Positions 1-6,115 of a stretch of DNA of 15,316 bases are shown here, one piece after another. Position numbers and translations under genes: made by a program. The notes below the pieces were generated by a model. It did not search any database and had not been told where the DNA came from. It saw only the letters and a list, made by a program, of their open reading frames with translations. Every line of letters begins with the position of its first letter. Positions within the stretch are counted from its first letter, which is position 1. The stretch comes from Paracoccaceae bacterium (GTDB lineage: Bacteria; Pseudomonadota; Alphaproteobacteria; Rhodobacterales; Rhodobacteraceae), in NCBI GenBank assembly GCA_021648225.1, contig JAKITE010000062.1, positions 1-15,316 of the forward strand, read 5' to 3'.

Positions 1-421
1 GGCCGATATGCAATTCCCACTCATCGCCCTTCATGGTCAGCAGCTGCACCTTCGGGTATTTGTCAAAGCAGCGCTGGCAAGTGGCAATGATTGCCGGAAT
101 GGAAACCGCATGCGAGGTGAAGCTGAAATCCATTTTCGGCGCGACATCTTCCAGCCGGATATCGTCCACATCCGGGGCTTTGGTTGCGTCCACAAACAAC
201 ACGCGCTGTTTGTGGCTGATCAGATCGGCATGCTCCAGTTGCAGCTGGTAGTGGCGCGCAATATCGGCTTTGGGGCAGATATTATTGTCCTCCAGCCAGT
301 CAATAAAGGCCCAGCCCAGCCCGTCATCCTGCCGACCGACATTGCCAATGCCGTAGATCAGACAGGATTCGTGGTTATAATCGGCCAGCTGCGCCTTGAG
401 TATGTCAGCGTGTGCGTTCAT
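1..421 (-). CDS. hoxW: Hydrogenase maturation endopeptidase HoxW (C-terminus cut by window edge)
   Basis: Nickel-dependent processing protease of the HybD/HyaD/HycI family, expected to remove the C-terminal tail of HoxH after nickel insertion in the cytoplasm. The visible 140 residues contain the family signature YGIGNVGRQDDGLG (residues 23-36) with the acidic residues of the metal-sensing site. FVDAT (Asp78) and TSHAVS (His104) match the other two metal positions of the HybD fold. The 3' end lies beyond the left edge, and by family length only some tens of residues should be missing. The ATG at 421 lies inside the end of hoxH (17-bp overlap), implying translational coupling. It has only a weak GGAAAG upstream. 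In-frame ATGs at 436 and 442 lack better ribosome sites, so the start is uncertain by a few codons. Its place directly after hoxH supports HoxH as its substrate. Confidence 0.9.
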   Translation of the reverse strand, partial: MNAHADILKAQLADYNHESCLIYGIGNVGRQDDGLGWAFIDWLEDNNICPKADIARHYQLQLEHADLISHKQRVLFVDATKAPDVDDIRLEDVAPKMDFSFTSHAVSIPAIIATCQRCFDKYPKVQLLTMKGDEWELHIG

Positions 422-1877
422 CGACCAGCTTTCCATCTGCATCAAATACCGAAACGATCAGCGGCATTTGCCCCATGGCGTGGGTGGCGCAGCTCAGGCA
501 GGGGTCATAGGCGCGGATACCGACCTCGATGGCGTTCATCATGCCTTCGGTGATCAGCTCGTTGCCATTCAAAAACTCCTCGGCAACCGATTTTACCGTG
601 CGGTTCATCACCGTGTTGTTCTGCGTGGTCGCCACCACCAGATTGCAAAAGGTCATATTGCCTTCCTGATCGGCGCGATAATGGTGCAGCAAGGTGCCGC
701 GCGGGGCCTCGACCACACCCACACCCTCGCCGGTCCAGTCGGATTTGGGCGGGGTCAGCAGCAGATCTGTCTTTTGCAGATCCGCATCATTCAGCAGGTT
801 CTTGATCTGCTCGGCCGAATGCAGAATTTCGATCGCCCGCGCCCAGTTGGTGTGCAGGGTCATGTTATTGGCCTTGCCCTTGGTGTAATCATGGAACCGT
901 TCCAGCGCCGCTTTGGCCAGCGGGGTGCTGTCCTCGTAGGATTTGGTCACATTCAGCCGCGCCAGCGGGCCAACCCGCACCGAGCCTTCCTCGCGGCCCA
1001 AAGCCTTGAGATAGGGGAACTTCATATAGCTCCATTCCTCGGTCGCCTCGGAGAAATGATCAAGGTAATCGTGGTAATCCAGCTCCTGAACGATGTTTTT
1101 GTCCGCGTCGACGATGCGCATTTTGCCGTGGTAATAATCCACATTGTCATCATCCCCGACCAGACACATGTTCAGCGCCGGCACATCGCCAAAGCTGTCC
1201 ACCATCGCACGGTTTTGTTCATGAAAATCATGAAAGACCGCCAGCGCATCCTGCGCATATTCGATCACCGTATCCACACCGATCAGGCCGTCTTCGCCGT
1301 TCAGCAGCCGGTCGCGCGCCTCGATGCTCAGGTTGTTATTGACCCCGCCGGGGATAGACGAAATGCCGTGCATGCGCTTGCCAAGCACCGCCACAATCAC
1401 TTCCTGCCCCCATTTGCGCAGGGCAACCACGCGCTTGACCAGATCCGGGTTTGCCTCGACCAGCCCCAGCACATTGCGCTGTTCGGGCGGCGCGTCGATG
1501 CCAAACAGCATCTCCGGCGCGATCAGATAGAAATAGGCGGTAACATGCGATTGCAGCTGCTGGCCATAATGGCCCAGCCGGCGGATTTTTTCCGCCGCAA
1601 CGGTTACGCTGTTGCCGGTGGAATAGCCAACACCGATCATGTCATCCAGCGCTTTGGCCCCGCACAGATGGTGGCTGACAAAGCAGATGCCGCAAATGCG
1701 TTGCAGCAGCATCGGGGCCTCCCAATAGGGGTGGCCCTGAATGAATTTTTCAAACCCTCGAAATTCGACAACGTGCAGACGGGCACCGGTGACCTTGTTG
1801 TTGTCATCCAGATAAACGGTTACTTTTCCGTGGCCTTCAATCCGCGTAACGGGGTCAATAACTAGCTTGCGGCTCAT
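405..1877 (-). CDS. hoxH: NAD-reducing hydrogenase large subunit HoxH
   Basis: Catalytic [NiFe] subunit (490 aa) of a group 3d bidirectional, NAD-linked soluble hydrogenase. It splits H2 and passes electrons to HoxY. The N-terminal L1 motif RIEGHGK (Glu14) is followed by the L2 motif RICGICFVSHH, with Cys62 and Cys65 as nickel ligands. Cys460 and Cys463 in DPCLSCATH near the C-terminus complete the NiFe site. A 24-residue tail follows His466, the usual cleavage point for the maturation protease, so the encoded form is a precursor that needs HoxW. Group 3d enzymes usually have Pro after the second L2 Cys; here it is Phe66, and there is an extra Cys72. The ATG at 1877 has GGAG close upstream, overlapping the hoxY stop (TAG, 1887-1889). 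The 9-bp gap and the shared GGAG point to one operon. Confidence 0.97.
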   Translation of the reverse strand: MSRKLVIDPVTRIEGHGKVTVYLDDNNKVTGARLHVVEFRGFEKFIQGHPYWEAPMLLQRICGICFVSHHLCGAKALDDMIGVGYSTGNSVTVAAEKIRRLGHYGQQLQSHVTAYFYLIAPEMLFGIDAPPEQRNVLGLVEANPDLVKRVVALRKWGQEVIVAVLGKRMHGISSIPGGVNNNLSIEARDRLLNGEDGLIGVDTVIEYAQDALAVFHDFHEQNRAMVDSFGDVPALNMCLVGDDDNVDYYHGKMRIVDADKNIVQELDYHDYLDHFSEATEEWSYMKFPYLKALGREEGSVRVGPLARLNVTKSYEDSTPLAKAALERFHDYTKGKANNMTLHTNWARAIEILHSAEQIKNLLNDADLQKTDLLLTPPKSDWTGEGVGVVEAPRGTLLHHYRADQEGNMTFCNLVVATTQNNTVMNRTVKSVAEEFLNGNELITEGMMNAIEVGIRAYDPCLSCATHAMGQMPLIVSVFDADGKLVDERTR

Positions 1878-1886
1878 GGTATTCTC

Positions 1887-2519
1887 CTAGTCGTAACGGT
1901 TGATTTCAGCGGGAATGCTGAAGGGGCGGCCATGGACCAGATCATCCAGCACCTTGAAAATTACTTGCCCGTCCGGCGGGCATCCGGGAATGAAATAATC
2001 AATCTTCACCACCTCGTGCAGCGGATAGACCTTTTTGGTGATCCTTGGAATATCAGGATGGTAAGGAATGGTTGGCGGTTGTTGAAGCGGGCGGGTCGGG
2101 CTGTCAATATAGGCCTCGCGCAGGCAATCCTCCAAGGTTTCGACATTGCGCATCGCCGGCACACCACCCCAGATGGCGCACGCCCCGACCGAGATCAGGA
2201 TGTCGCAGTTTTCGCGAAAATGCTCCAGCGTTTCGATGTTTTCCTCGTTGGCAATACCGCCCTCGATAAAGCCGATGGCGCTGCGCACCGGAATTTCCTT
2301 GATATCGGTAAAGGACGAGCGGTTGATATTGACCTTTTCCAGCAATTTCAGCAGGTTTTCGTCCATGTCCAGAAAGGACAGGTTGCAGCCCCAGCAACCG
2401 CACAGCCCGATCATTGCCACCTGAATTTTGGCATTGCGCGCCGCCATCACTTCGGGGTCCATCGGCGTTACCGGCAAATGATGCGCCAGTGTCTCGTCTT
2501 CTTTTACAGGTTTATTCAT
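1887..2519 (-). CDS. hoxY: NAD-reducing hydrogenase small subunit HoxY
   Basis: Small subunit (210 aa) that forms the hydrogenase module with HoxH and carries the proximal [4Fe-4S] cluster leading to HoxU. The ligands are visible: Cys42 and Cys45 in CGCWGC (with an additional Cys40), Cys114 in SVGACAIWGG, and Cys180 in IPGCPPDG. It lacks the C-terminal region that carries the medial and distal clusters in membrane-bound hydrogenases, as expected for group 3d and similar in length to known HoxY. There is no signal peptide, so the protein is cytoplasmic. The ATG at 2519 overlaps the hoxU stop as ATGA and is preceded by a GGAGGGGG ribosome site, so the start is well supported. The roughly 30 residues before the first cluster motif are rich in charged residues and of unknown role. 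Confidence 0.96.
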   Translation of the reverse strand: MNKPVKEDETLAHHLPVTPMDPEVMAARNAKIQVAMIGLCGCWGCNLSFLDMDENLLKLLEKVNINRSSFTDIKEIPVRSAIGFIEGGIANEENIETLEHFRENCDILISVGACAIWGGVPAMRNVETLEDCLREAYIDSPTRPLQQPPTIPYHPDIPRITKKVYPLHEVVKIDYFIPGCPPDGQVIFKVLDDLVHGRPFSIPAEINRYD

Positions 2520-3220
2520 ACTTCTTCCCCCTCCAAGGTGCGCTGGCGCAACGATTTAACATCGAATTTCCGCTTGCCCATGGCATCGTTATAGCCAAGA
2601 CCTTTTTCAATGATGCAGCCAACGGGGCACATCTCGGCCGCCTCGGTGACCTGCTCCGGCGTCATCTTGTTGGCCAGTTCCTCGTCAATATCGATCTGTG
2701 CGCCGGTGCCGCGCGCGCTGATGGTAAATATTTTCTGGCCGGTTGCCTTGTCGCGGATAAACTCGACACAGCGCTGGCAGAAAATGCAGCGGTCCCGCTC
2801 CAGAAAAATGTGTTCCGAGGCATGCTCGCGGGTGCGGACAGGAAAACGATAGGGAAAGCGCGAGACCATCATTTCGACCTCGTAACCAACCGCCTGTAAT
2901 TCGCAACGCCCGCTTTTCTCGCAGCTCGGGCAATTATGGTTCCCCTCGGAAAAGTTGATCTCGACCAGCGCCTTGCGCATATCTGCCACTTCGGGGTCGG
3001 CCACATCCACCTCCATGCCATCCGCCACCGGCACAGTGCACGAGGCCATGACATTGCCATTGACCTTGACCGAACAGACCCGGCAGGTGCCAAGGCAGGG
3101 CTTGCCGCGCATATAGCAAAGCGACGGAATGTAAACGCCGTTATCGGCCGCCACATCAATCAGGGTTTTGCCTTCTTCGGTTTCAATCTCGTTACCGTCT
3201 ATTGTAATGGAAATGCTCAT
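2516..3220 (-). CDS. hoxU: NAD-reducing hydrogenase diaphorase subunit HoxU
   Basis: Electron-transfer subunit (234 aa), homologous to the N-terminal part of complex I NuoG, linking HoxF to HoxY. The N-terminal plant-type ferredoxin domain has Cys35, Cys46, Cys49 and Cys61 for a [2Fe-2S] cluster. A second segment around 93-106 (HNCPSCEKSGRC) supplies His95, Cys97, Cys100 and Cys106 for a His/Cys3 [4Fe-4S] site. In it the His sits two residues before the first Cys, rather than four as in NuoG. A third set, Cys145, Cys148, Cys151 with Cys198/Cys202 (CPVGC), provides another [4Fe-4S] cluster. ATGA overlaps link it to hoxF upstream and hoxY downstream, and a strong GAGGAGG site precedes the ATG at 3220. 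The cluster set matches the wire expected between FMN and the NiFe module. Confidence 0.95.
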   Translation of the reverse strand: MSISITIDGNEIETEEGKTLIDVAADNGVYIPSLCYMRGKPCLGTCRVCSVKVNGNVMASCTVPVADGMEVDVADPEVADMRKALVEINFSEGNHNCPSCEKSGRCELQAVGYEVEMMVSRFPYRFPVRTREHASEHIFLERDRCIFCQRCVEFIRDKATGQKIFTISARGTGAQIDIDEELANKMTPEQVTEAAEMCPVGCIIEKGLGYNDAMGKRKFDVKSLRQRTLEGEEV

Positions 3221-5025
3221 TTTCTGGCCTCCTCTACCAAAGCCTTGAACGACAAATCATATTCGCCGATGGCTTGCTCCAGATCAAAAGATGCCAATAG
3301 GGAATGCTTCGCCTCGCTTAATTTTTCCTGATAAAGCTCGGGGAATTTATCCAGCGTGGTCAAAATCGGCTTGGCCGCCGTGGTGCCAAGGCCGCAGCGG
3401 CTGGTGGCGCGCATCAAAGCCCCCCAGCTGACACATTCATCCAGATCCTGCTGACAGGCGCGGCCATCAACCACCCGCTCGATCTTGGTCAGCATATCAA
3501 CCCCGCCGGCCCGGCAAGGGGTGCAGATACCACAGGATTCCTCAACGAAAAAATGCATGAACTGCTTGACGATATCCAGCAGATCGCGGCTTTCGTCAAA
3601 GATCATGAAAGACCCGTTGCACGACAGATCACTATAGCAAATCTCGCGATCCCCGTCCTTGGCCACCGAAACACATTCCCCCGACGGGCCGCTGATCTGC
3701 ACCGCCATGGGCTTTTTCGCCCCGACCAGTTCCAGCACCTCGTTCAGGGTTATGCCCCATTCGATTTCATAAACACCCGGGCGTTCGCAATCGCCCGAAA
3801 CACTGAGCAAACGGGTGCCGGTGGAATCTTCGGTGCCTATATCGGCAAACCAGCGCCCGCCGTCCTCGATGATCCGGCTGATGCAGGCATAGGTTTCGAC
3901 ATTGTTAACAATGGTCGGCATGCCCAGATAGCCCTGCTGGATCGGGTATGGCGGTTTGATCCGCGGCGTGCCGCGCTTGCCCTCGCAGCTTTCGATCAGC
4001 GAGGTTTCATCGCCGCAAATATAGGCGCCGGCCCCCATCTGGATGCGGATATCAAAGTCAAATCCGCTGCCCAGAATATCGGTGCCAAGCAGGCCCTCGT
4101 CGCGGAAATCCTGTATCTGGCGCTCCAGATAATCCTTGAGATACCAGTATTCGGCACGCAGATAGATAATGCCAAAACGCGATTCAATCGCATAACCGCC
4201 ATAAATCATGCCCAGCAACACATCCTTTGGCGAGCGGGTCAGCAAAACCCGGTCCTTGAAGGTGCCCGGCTCGCCTTCGTCAGCGTTGCAGATGATGTAT
4301 TTCTCGGCCCCTTCCGCCTCGCGCCCAAGCCGCCATTTCAGCCCGGTGGGAAAGCCCGCGCCGCCACGGCCCCGCACGTTGGAAACCGTTACTTCATCAA
4401 TGATTTCATCAGGGTGCTGGCCAAGGCCGGATTGCAGCAATGCCTTATAATCGCGCCCCGCCTTGAACAGAACCGCGCCCTCGTTTTGGATGCCGGTTTC
4501 AACGATGGATTCAACATATGCCAGCGTGGAGCTGTCATGCCCTTGCGGGTTGGCAATATCCGCGGGGGCTTTGCCCGCCTTCAGCTCGGCCATGATCGTG
4601 GAAACCTTGCCCGGTGTCAGCCGGGTAAACACCACATCCCCGACCATCATGGCCGGTTCCTGGTCGCTCAGGCCGATACAGTTGGTGTCCGCCAGGCCAA
4701 ACTGCGCATCGGCGCTTACGCTGCCAAAACCCGTGGCGGCATCCTGTTCAAGCGCGTCGCGCACAGCCTGATAGCCGTTCATCCGGCCAATCACAGAATC
4801 ACAAAGGTAAATCGCATGCTCGCCAAACGGCTTGGTGCGGTAGAAGTGATAAAATGAAATGGTCTCTGCAATATCCATCGGCGACATGTTCAGTGCCTCG
4901 GACAACTGAGCCACAGCCTCTTGCGGGATGTGGCCGTTTTGCCGCTGTATATCCCATAATATATTAATAAGGCGTGTTTTGTCAGAGTTGTTCTGGAGTA
5001 GAATGTCGTTAAATTTCTGGCCCAT
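3217..5025 (-). CDS. hoxF: NAD-reducing hydrogenase diaphorase subunit HoxF
   Basis: FMN- and NAD(H)-binding subunit (602 aa) of the soluble hydrogenase, a natural fusion of NuoE-like and NuoF-like domains. Residues 1-150 are NuoE-like but keep only Cys75 and Cys116; the partner Cys positions are Asp/Ser-type residues, so the [2Fe-2S] site looks incomplete. Residues 185-560 are NuoF-like: GRGGAGFP (219-226) and NADEGEP (247-253) for FMN, GAGAYICGDET (331-341) for FMN/NAD, and Cys498, Cys501, Cys504 and Cys544 for a [4Fe-4S] cluster. The frame stays open upstream to an ATG at 5103. I chose the ATG at 5025 because GAGGG lies 4 nt before it, the upstream 26 residues are basic and unlike the family, and 602 aa equals the length I recall for Ralstonia HoxF. 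It is first in its operon and overlaps hoxU by ATGA. Confidence 0.95.
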   Translation of the reverse strand: MGQKFNDILLQNNSDKTRLINILWDIQRQNGHIPQEAVAQLSEALNMSPMDIAETISFYHFYRTKPFGEHAIYLCDSVIGRMNGYQAVRDALEQDAATGFGSVSADAQFGLADTNCIGLSDQEPAMMVGDVVFTRLTPGKVSTIMAELKAGKAPADIANPQGHDSSTLAYVESIVETGIQNEGAVLFKAGRDYKALLQSGLGQHPDEIIDEVTVSNVRGRGGAGFPTGLKWRLGREAEGAEKYIICNADEGEPGTFKDRVLLTRSPKDVLLGMIYGGYAIESRFGIIYLRAEYWYLKDYLERQIQDFRDEGLLGTDILGSGFDFDIRIQMGAGAYICGDETSLIESCEGKRGTPRIKPPYPIQQGYLGMPTIVNNVETYACISRIIEDGGRWFADIGTEDSTGTRLLSVSGDCERPGVYEIEWGITLNEVLELVGAKKPMAVQISGPSGECVSVAKDGDREICYSDLSCNGSFMIFDESRDLLDIVKQFMHFFVEESCGICTPCRAGGVDMLTKIERVVDGRACQQDLDECVSWGALMRATSRCGLGTTAAKPILTTLDKFPELYQEKLSEAKHSLLASFDLEQAIGEYDLSFKALVEEARK

Positions 5026-5029
5026 CTTT

Positions 5030-5034
5030 CCCTC
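5030..5034 (-). promoter_or_regulatory. Ribosome binding site deciding the hoxF start
   Basis: On the minus strand GAGGG is followed by AAAG and the ATG at 5025. The alternative in-frame ATG at 5103 has no comparable site, so this fixes the start of the 602-residue HoxF. Confidence 0.7.
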
Positions 5035-5045
5035 GTGTCTAAATT

Positions 5046-5081
5046 TCCGGCCTTGCCGCCTTAGTGACGACCTTTGCCGGA
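5046..5081 (-). repeat. Inverted repeat in the hoxF leader
   Basis: TCCGGC (5046-5051) and GCCGGA (5076-5081) are perfect 6-bp complements separated by 24 bp. They lie shortly upstream of the hoxF ribosome site at 5030-5034. If transcribed they could form a leader hairpin. The short arms and long loop make this tentative. Confidence 0.25.
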
Positions 5082-5121
5082 CTCCCTGTCCTTTTAAAAA
5101 CAAATCTGAAAGAACGCTTAG

Positions 5122-5156
5122 GCCAGCATATTATGTCAAAAAATATATGCCAGCAT
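5122..5156. repeat. Direct repeat GCCAGCAT x2
   Basis: GCCAGCAT occurs at 5122-5129 and 5149-5156, a 27-bp period, flanking a strongly AT-rich core (about 5130-5148). Two same-facing sites around a bendable core about 100 bp upstream of hoxF could be a regulator or promoter element. The function is not shown by the sequence. Confidence 0.4.
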
Positions 5157-5169
5157 TCTGTATTTACAT

Positions 5170-5184
5170 GGAACCAACCCGCCA
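5170..5184 (-). promoter_or_regulatory. hoxF: Weak sigma-54-like element facing hoxF (candidate)
   Basis: Read on the minus strand: TGGCGG, 5 bp, TTCC. The spacing is that of the consensus TGGCAC-N5-TTGC and 7 of 10 consensus bases match, but the -12 GC is replaced by CC. It would give a leader of roughly 130 nt. Sigma-54 control of hox operons is known from Ralstonia, which is why I looked. The match alone is not convincing. Confidence 0.18.
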
Positions 5185-5214
5185 CTGGGCGAGGGACAGG
5201 CTAAGTGGGTCTTG

Positions 5215-5237
5215 ATGTAAGTAGCCATGTAAGTAGC
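5215..5237. repeat. Tandem 11-bp direct repeat ATGTAAGTAGC
   Basis: Two perfect copies of ATGTAAGTAGC lie at 5215-5225 and 5227-5237, with a 12-bp period and a single-base spacer. The spacing is close to one helical turn, the geometry expected for cooperative binding on one face of DNA. It lies about 190 bp upstream of hoxF, a plausible enhancer position for an NtrC-type activator. The cognate protein is unknown. Confidence 0.5.
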
Positions 5238-5303
5238 TGTTTTTAAAATGAATATTTATTTATTGGGTGGCCAGTATTCTGGTTTTTGGATGGCGCTCTA
5301 CCT

Positions 5304-5333
5304 ACCCAGATATAGCATATCACCCAGAAATAG
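5304..5333. repeat. Direct repeat ACCCAGATATAG / ACCCAGAAATAG
   Basis: Two 12-bp copies (5304-5315 and 5322-5333) match at 11 of 12 positions with an 18-bp period. They sit between the hoxF-side tandem repeat and the palindrome at 5379. They could be a second regulator site; nothing more specific can be said. Confidence 0.4.
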
Positions 5334-5378
5334 GTGAAAAGTATTATTGCAATCACCCCGCTAAACTGGATGAAAACC

Positions 5379-5393
5379 TTTCGGCTGCCGAAA
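5379..5393. repeat. 15-bp palindrome TTTCGGC-T-GCCGAAA
   Basis: Perfect 7-bp arms around a single central base, in the middle of the divergent region. Its symmetry is that of an operator for a dimeric protein. It is not followed by a T-run in either direction sufficient to argue for a terminator, although AAAATAAATA follows on the plus strand. Confidence 0.4.
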
Positions 5394-5492
5394 ATAAATA
5401 TGTTTGCAGCGTATGTTTAAGACAAATTTCCGGCTTTGGCCTGTGTTTACGGCTTGATCGGATGGCAGGGTGAACACGCCAAGGGTGCTTGC

Positions 5493-5511
5493 ATGTGGCA
5501 CATAGATATGC
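5493..5511 (+). promoter_or_regulatory. hypA: ATGTGGCACAT palindrome with TGGCAC and a displaced ATGC (candidate)
   Basis: ATGTG-G-CACAT (5493-5503) is a short palindrome that contains a perfect sigma-54 -24 hexamer TGGCAC (5496-5501). An ATGC follows at 5508-5511, so the GG-to-GC spacing is 11 instead of the required 10. It is either a chance hexamer, a weak promoter, or a palindromic protein site. Confidence 0.2.
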
Positions 5512-5557
5512 TCTTTTCAAAAAAGGAACATTTCTATCCAGTTTTCCGCTTTTTTGG

Positions 5558-5582
5558 CAGGTTGGTTTGCTGGCTGAACCTG
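5558..5582. repeat. Inverted repeat CAGGTT-N13-AACCTG
   Basis: Perfect 6-bp arms at 5558-5563 and 5577-5582, centred about 200 bp upstream of hypA. Centre and arm spacing are compatible with a dimeric activator site. An upstream TGGCAG...TTGC pair overlapping it again has an 11-bp gap, one base too long for a sigma-54 promoter. Confidence 0.35.
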
Positions 5583-5670
5583 AATGGGAACTAAATCAAG
5601 CAAATACAAAGACTTGAGTGTTTTTCTGATAACTTTAGTGGATGGAAAGTAACAAAAAGCACTTGGGAGG

Positions 5671-5695
5671 GTGTTTTGATTACAAGAAAAAACAC
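5671..5695 (+). repeat. Inverted repeat GTGTTTT / AAAACAC upstream of hypA
   Basis: GTGTTTT (5671-5677) and AAAACAC (5689-5695) are perfect 7-bp complements separated by 11 bp. GGGAGG precedes and CCCC follows after a short bulge, so the stem could extend. It could be an operator or, if transcribed, a leader hairpin before hypA. Confidence 0.35.
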
Positions 5696-5724
5696 AACAT
5701 CCCCTGAAATTGGCGCTTTGCTAT

Positions 5725-5739
5725 TGGCAGAGCCTTTGG
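5725..5739 (+). promoter_or_regulatory. hypA: Sigma-54-like element upstream of hypA (candidate)
   Basis: TGGCAG-N5-TTGG has the correct -24/-12 spacing and matches 8 of 10 consensus bases (TGGCAC-N5-TTGC). The two mismatches are G for C at the end of each element, including the important -12 GC. The transcript would start near 5750, about 24 nt before the hypA ATG, which fits. It is the best-placed promoter candidate for the hyp operon, but weak. Confidence 0.25.
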
Positions 5740-5773
5740 TCCTGTGCGCGGGTTTTCAGGCCGGGGCAAGCTG

Positions 5774-6115
5774 ATGCACGAACTGTCAATCTGCGAAAGC
5801 ATTGTGGGGGTGATCGAGCAGCAGGCCGTGGCGCAGTCGTTTAAAAAGGTAAATATGGTGCGGCTGGAAATCGGCCCGCTGGCGGGTGTGGAGATCGAGG
5901 CGCTACGCTTTAGCTTTGACGTGGTTACCAACGGCAGCATTGCCGACGGCGCAAAGCTGGAAGTGATTGAATTGCCGGCCAGTGGCTGGTGCGCGCCCTG
6001 CGCCATGTCGGTGCCGGTAAAGCAGCGCTTTGACGCCTGCCCGACCTGCGGCAGCTATCAGCTACAGATCACCGGCGGTGATGAACTTAGAATCAAAGAT
6101 ATGGAGGTGGACTGA
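5774..6115 (+). CDS. hypA: Hydrogenase nickel-insertion protein HypA
   Basis: Nickel metallochaperone (113 aa) that works with HypB to deliver Ni to the hydrogenase large-subunit precursor. The N-terminal MHELSIC includes His2 and Glu3, the conserved nickel site. The zinc domain has two CxxC pairs, Cys73/Cys76 and Cys89/Cys92. The frame is open upstream to an ATG at 5744, but the start must be 5774 because the amino-terminal Met-His is required for Ni binding in this family. The ribosome site is only a modest GGGG 7 nt upstream. It is the first gene of the right-hand operon, divergent from hoxF. Its stop TGA shares one base with the hypB ATG. Confidence 0.96.
   Translation: MHELSICESIVGVIEQQAVAQSFKKVNMVRLEIGPLAGVEIEALRFSFDVVTNGSIADGAKLEVIELPASGWCAPCAMSVPVKQRFDACPTCGSYQLQITGGDELRIKDMEVD

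Larger units (their letters stand above)
5026..5773. other. Divergent intergenic region between hoxF and hypA
   Basis: This 748-bp stretch separates the two divergent operons and must hold both promoters. It is clearly richer in A and T than the coding regions by eye. I find no gene with a ribosome site or recognisable protein in it. It contains several short direct repeats in its hoxF-proximal half and palindromic or inverted elements in its hypA-proximal half, each listed separately. No factor-independent terminator is needed here because both flanking genes read outward. No sigma-54 element with a perfect -24/-12 match was found on either strand; the closest candidates are listed. Confidence 0.85.

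Noticed and set aside
396..1865. Long open frame on the plus strand opposite hoxH.
   Set aside because: It lies fully antisense to a certain hoxH, and its protein is rich in His, Gln and Arg, as expected from reading the complement of GC-biased codons.
5026..5103. Extended HoxF N-terminus starting at ATG 5103.
   Set aside because: The extra 26 residues are basic and unlike the family, and a GAGGG ribosome site 4 nt before the ATG at 5025 gives the expected 602-residue protein.
5128..5145. Possible sigma-70 promoter on the minus strand (TTGACA followed by AT-rich sequence).
   Set aside because: TTGACA is present, but no acceptable -10 hexamer lies 16-18 bp downstream.
5267..5473. Small plus-strand frame with a GTG start (68 codons) containing several Cys residues, including CSVC, in the divergent region.
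   Set aside because: No ribosome site, a non-ATG start in an AT-rich run, no recognisable family, and it spans the repeats and palindrome that look regulatory. The Cys pattern is not a clear zinc ribbon.
5744..5773. Ten-residue N-terminal extension of HypA from ATG 5744.
   Set aside because: HypA needs its N-terminal Met-His for nickel binding, so the start is 5774.
5026..5773. HupR-type site TTG-N5-CAA in the divergent region.
   Set aside because: I checked the TTG occurrences; none has CAA at the right distance. The nearest is TTGATTACAA (5677 onward) with a 4-bp spacer.
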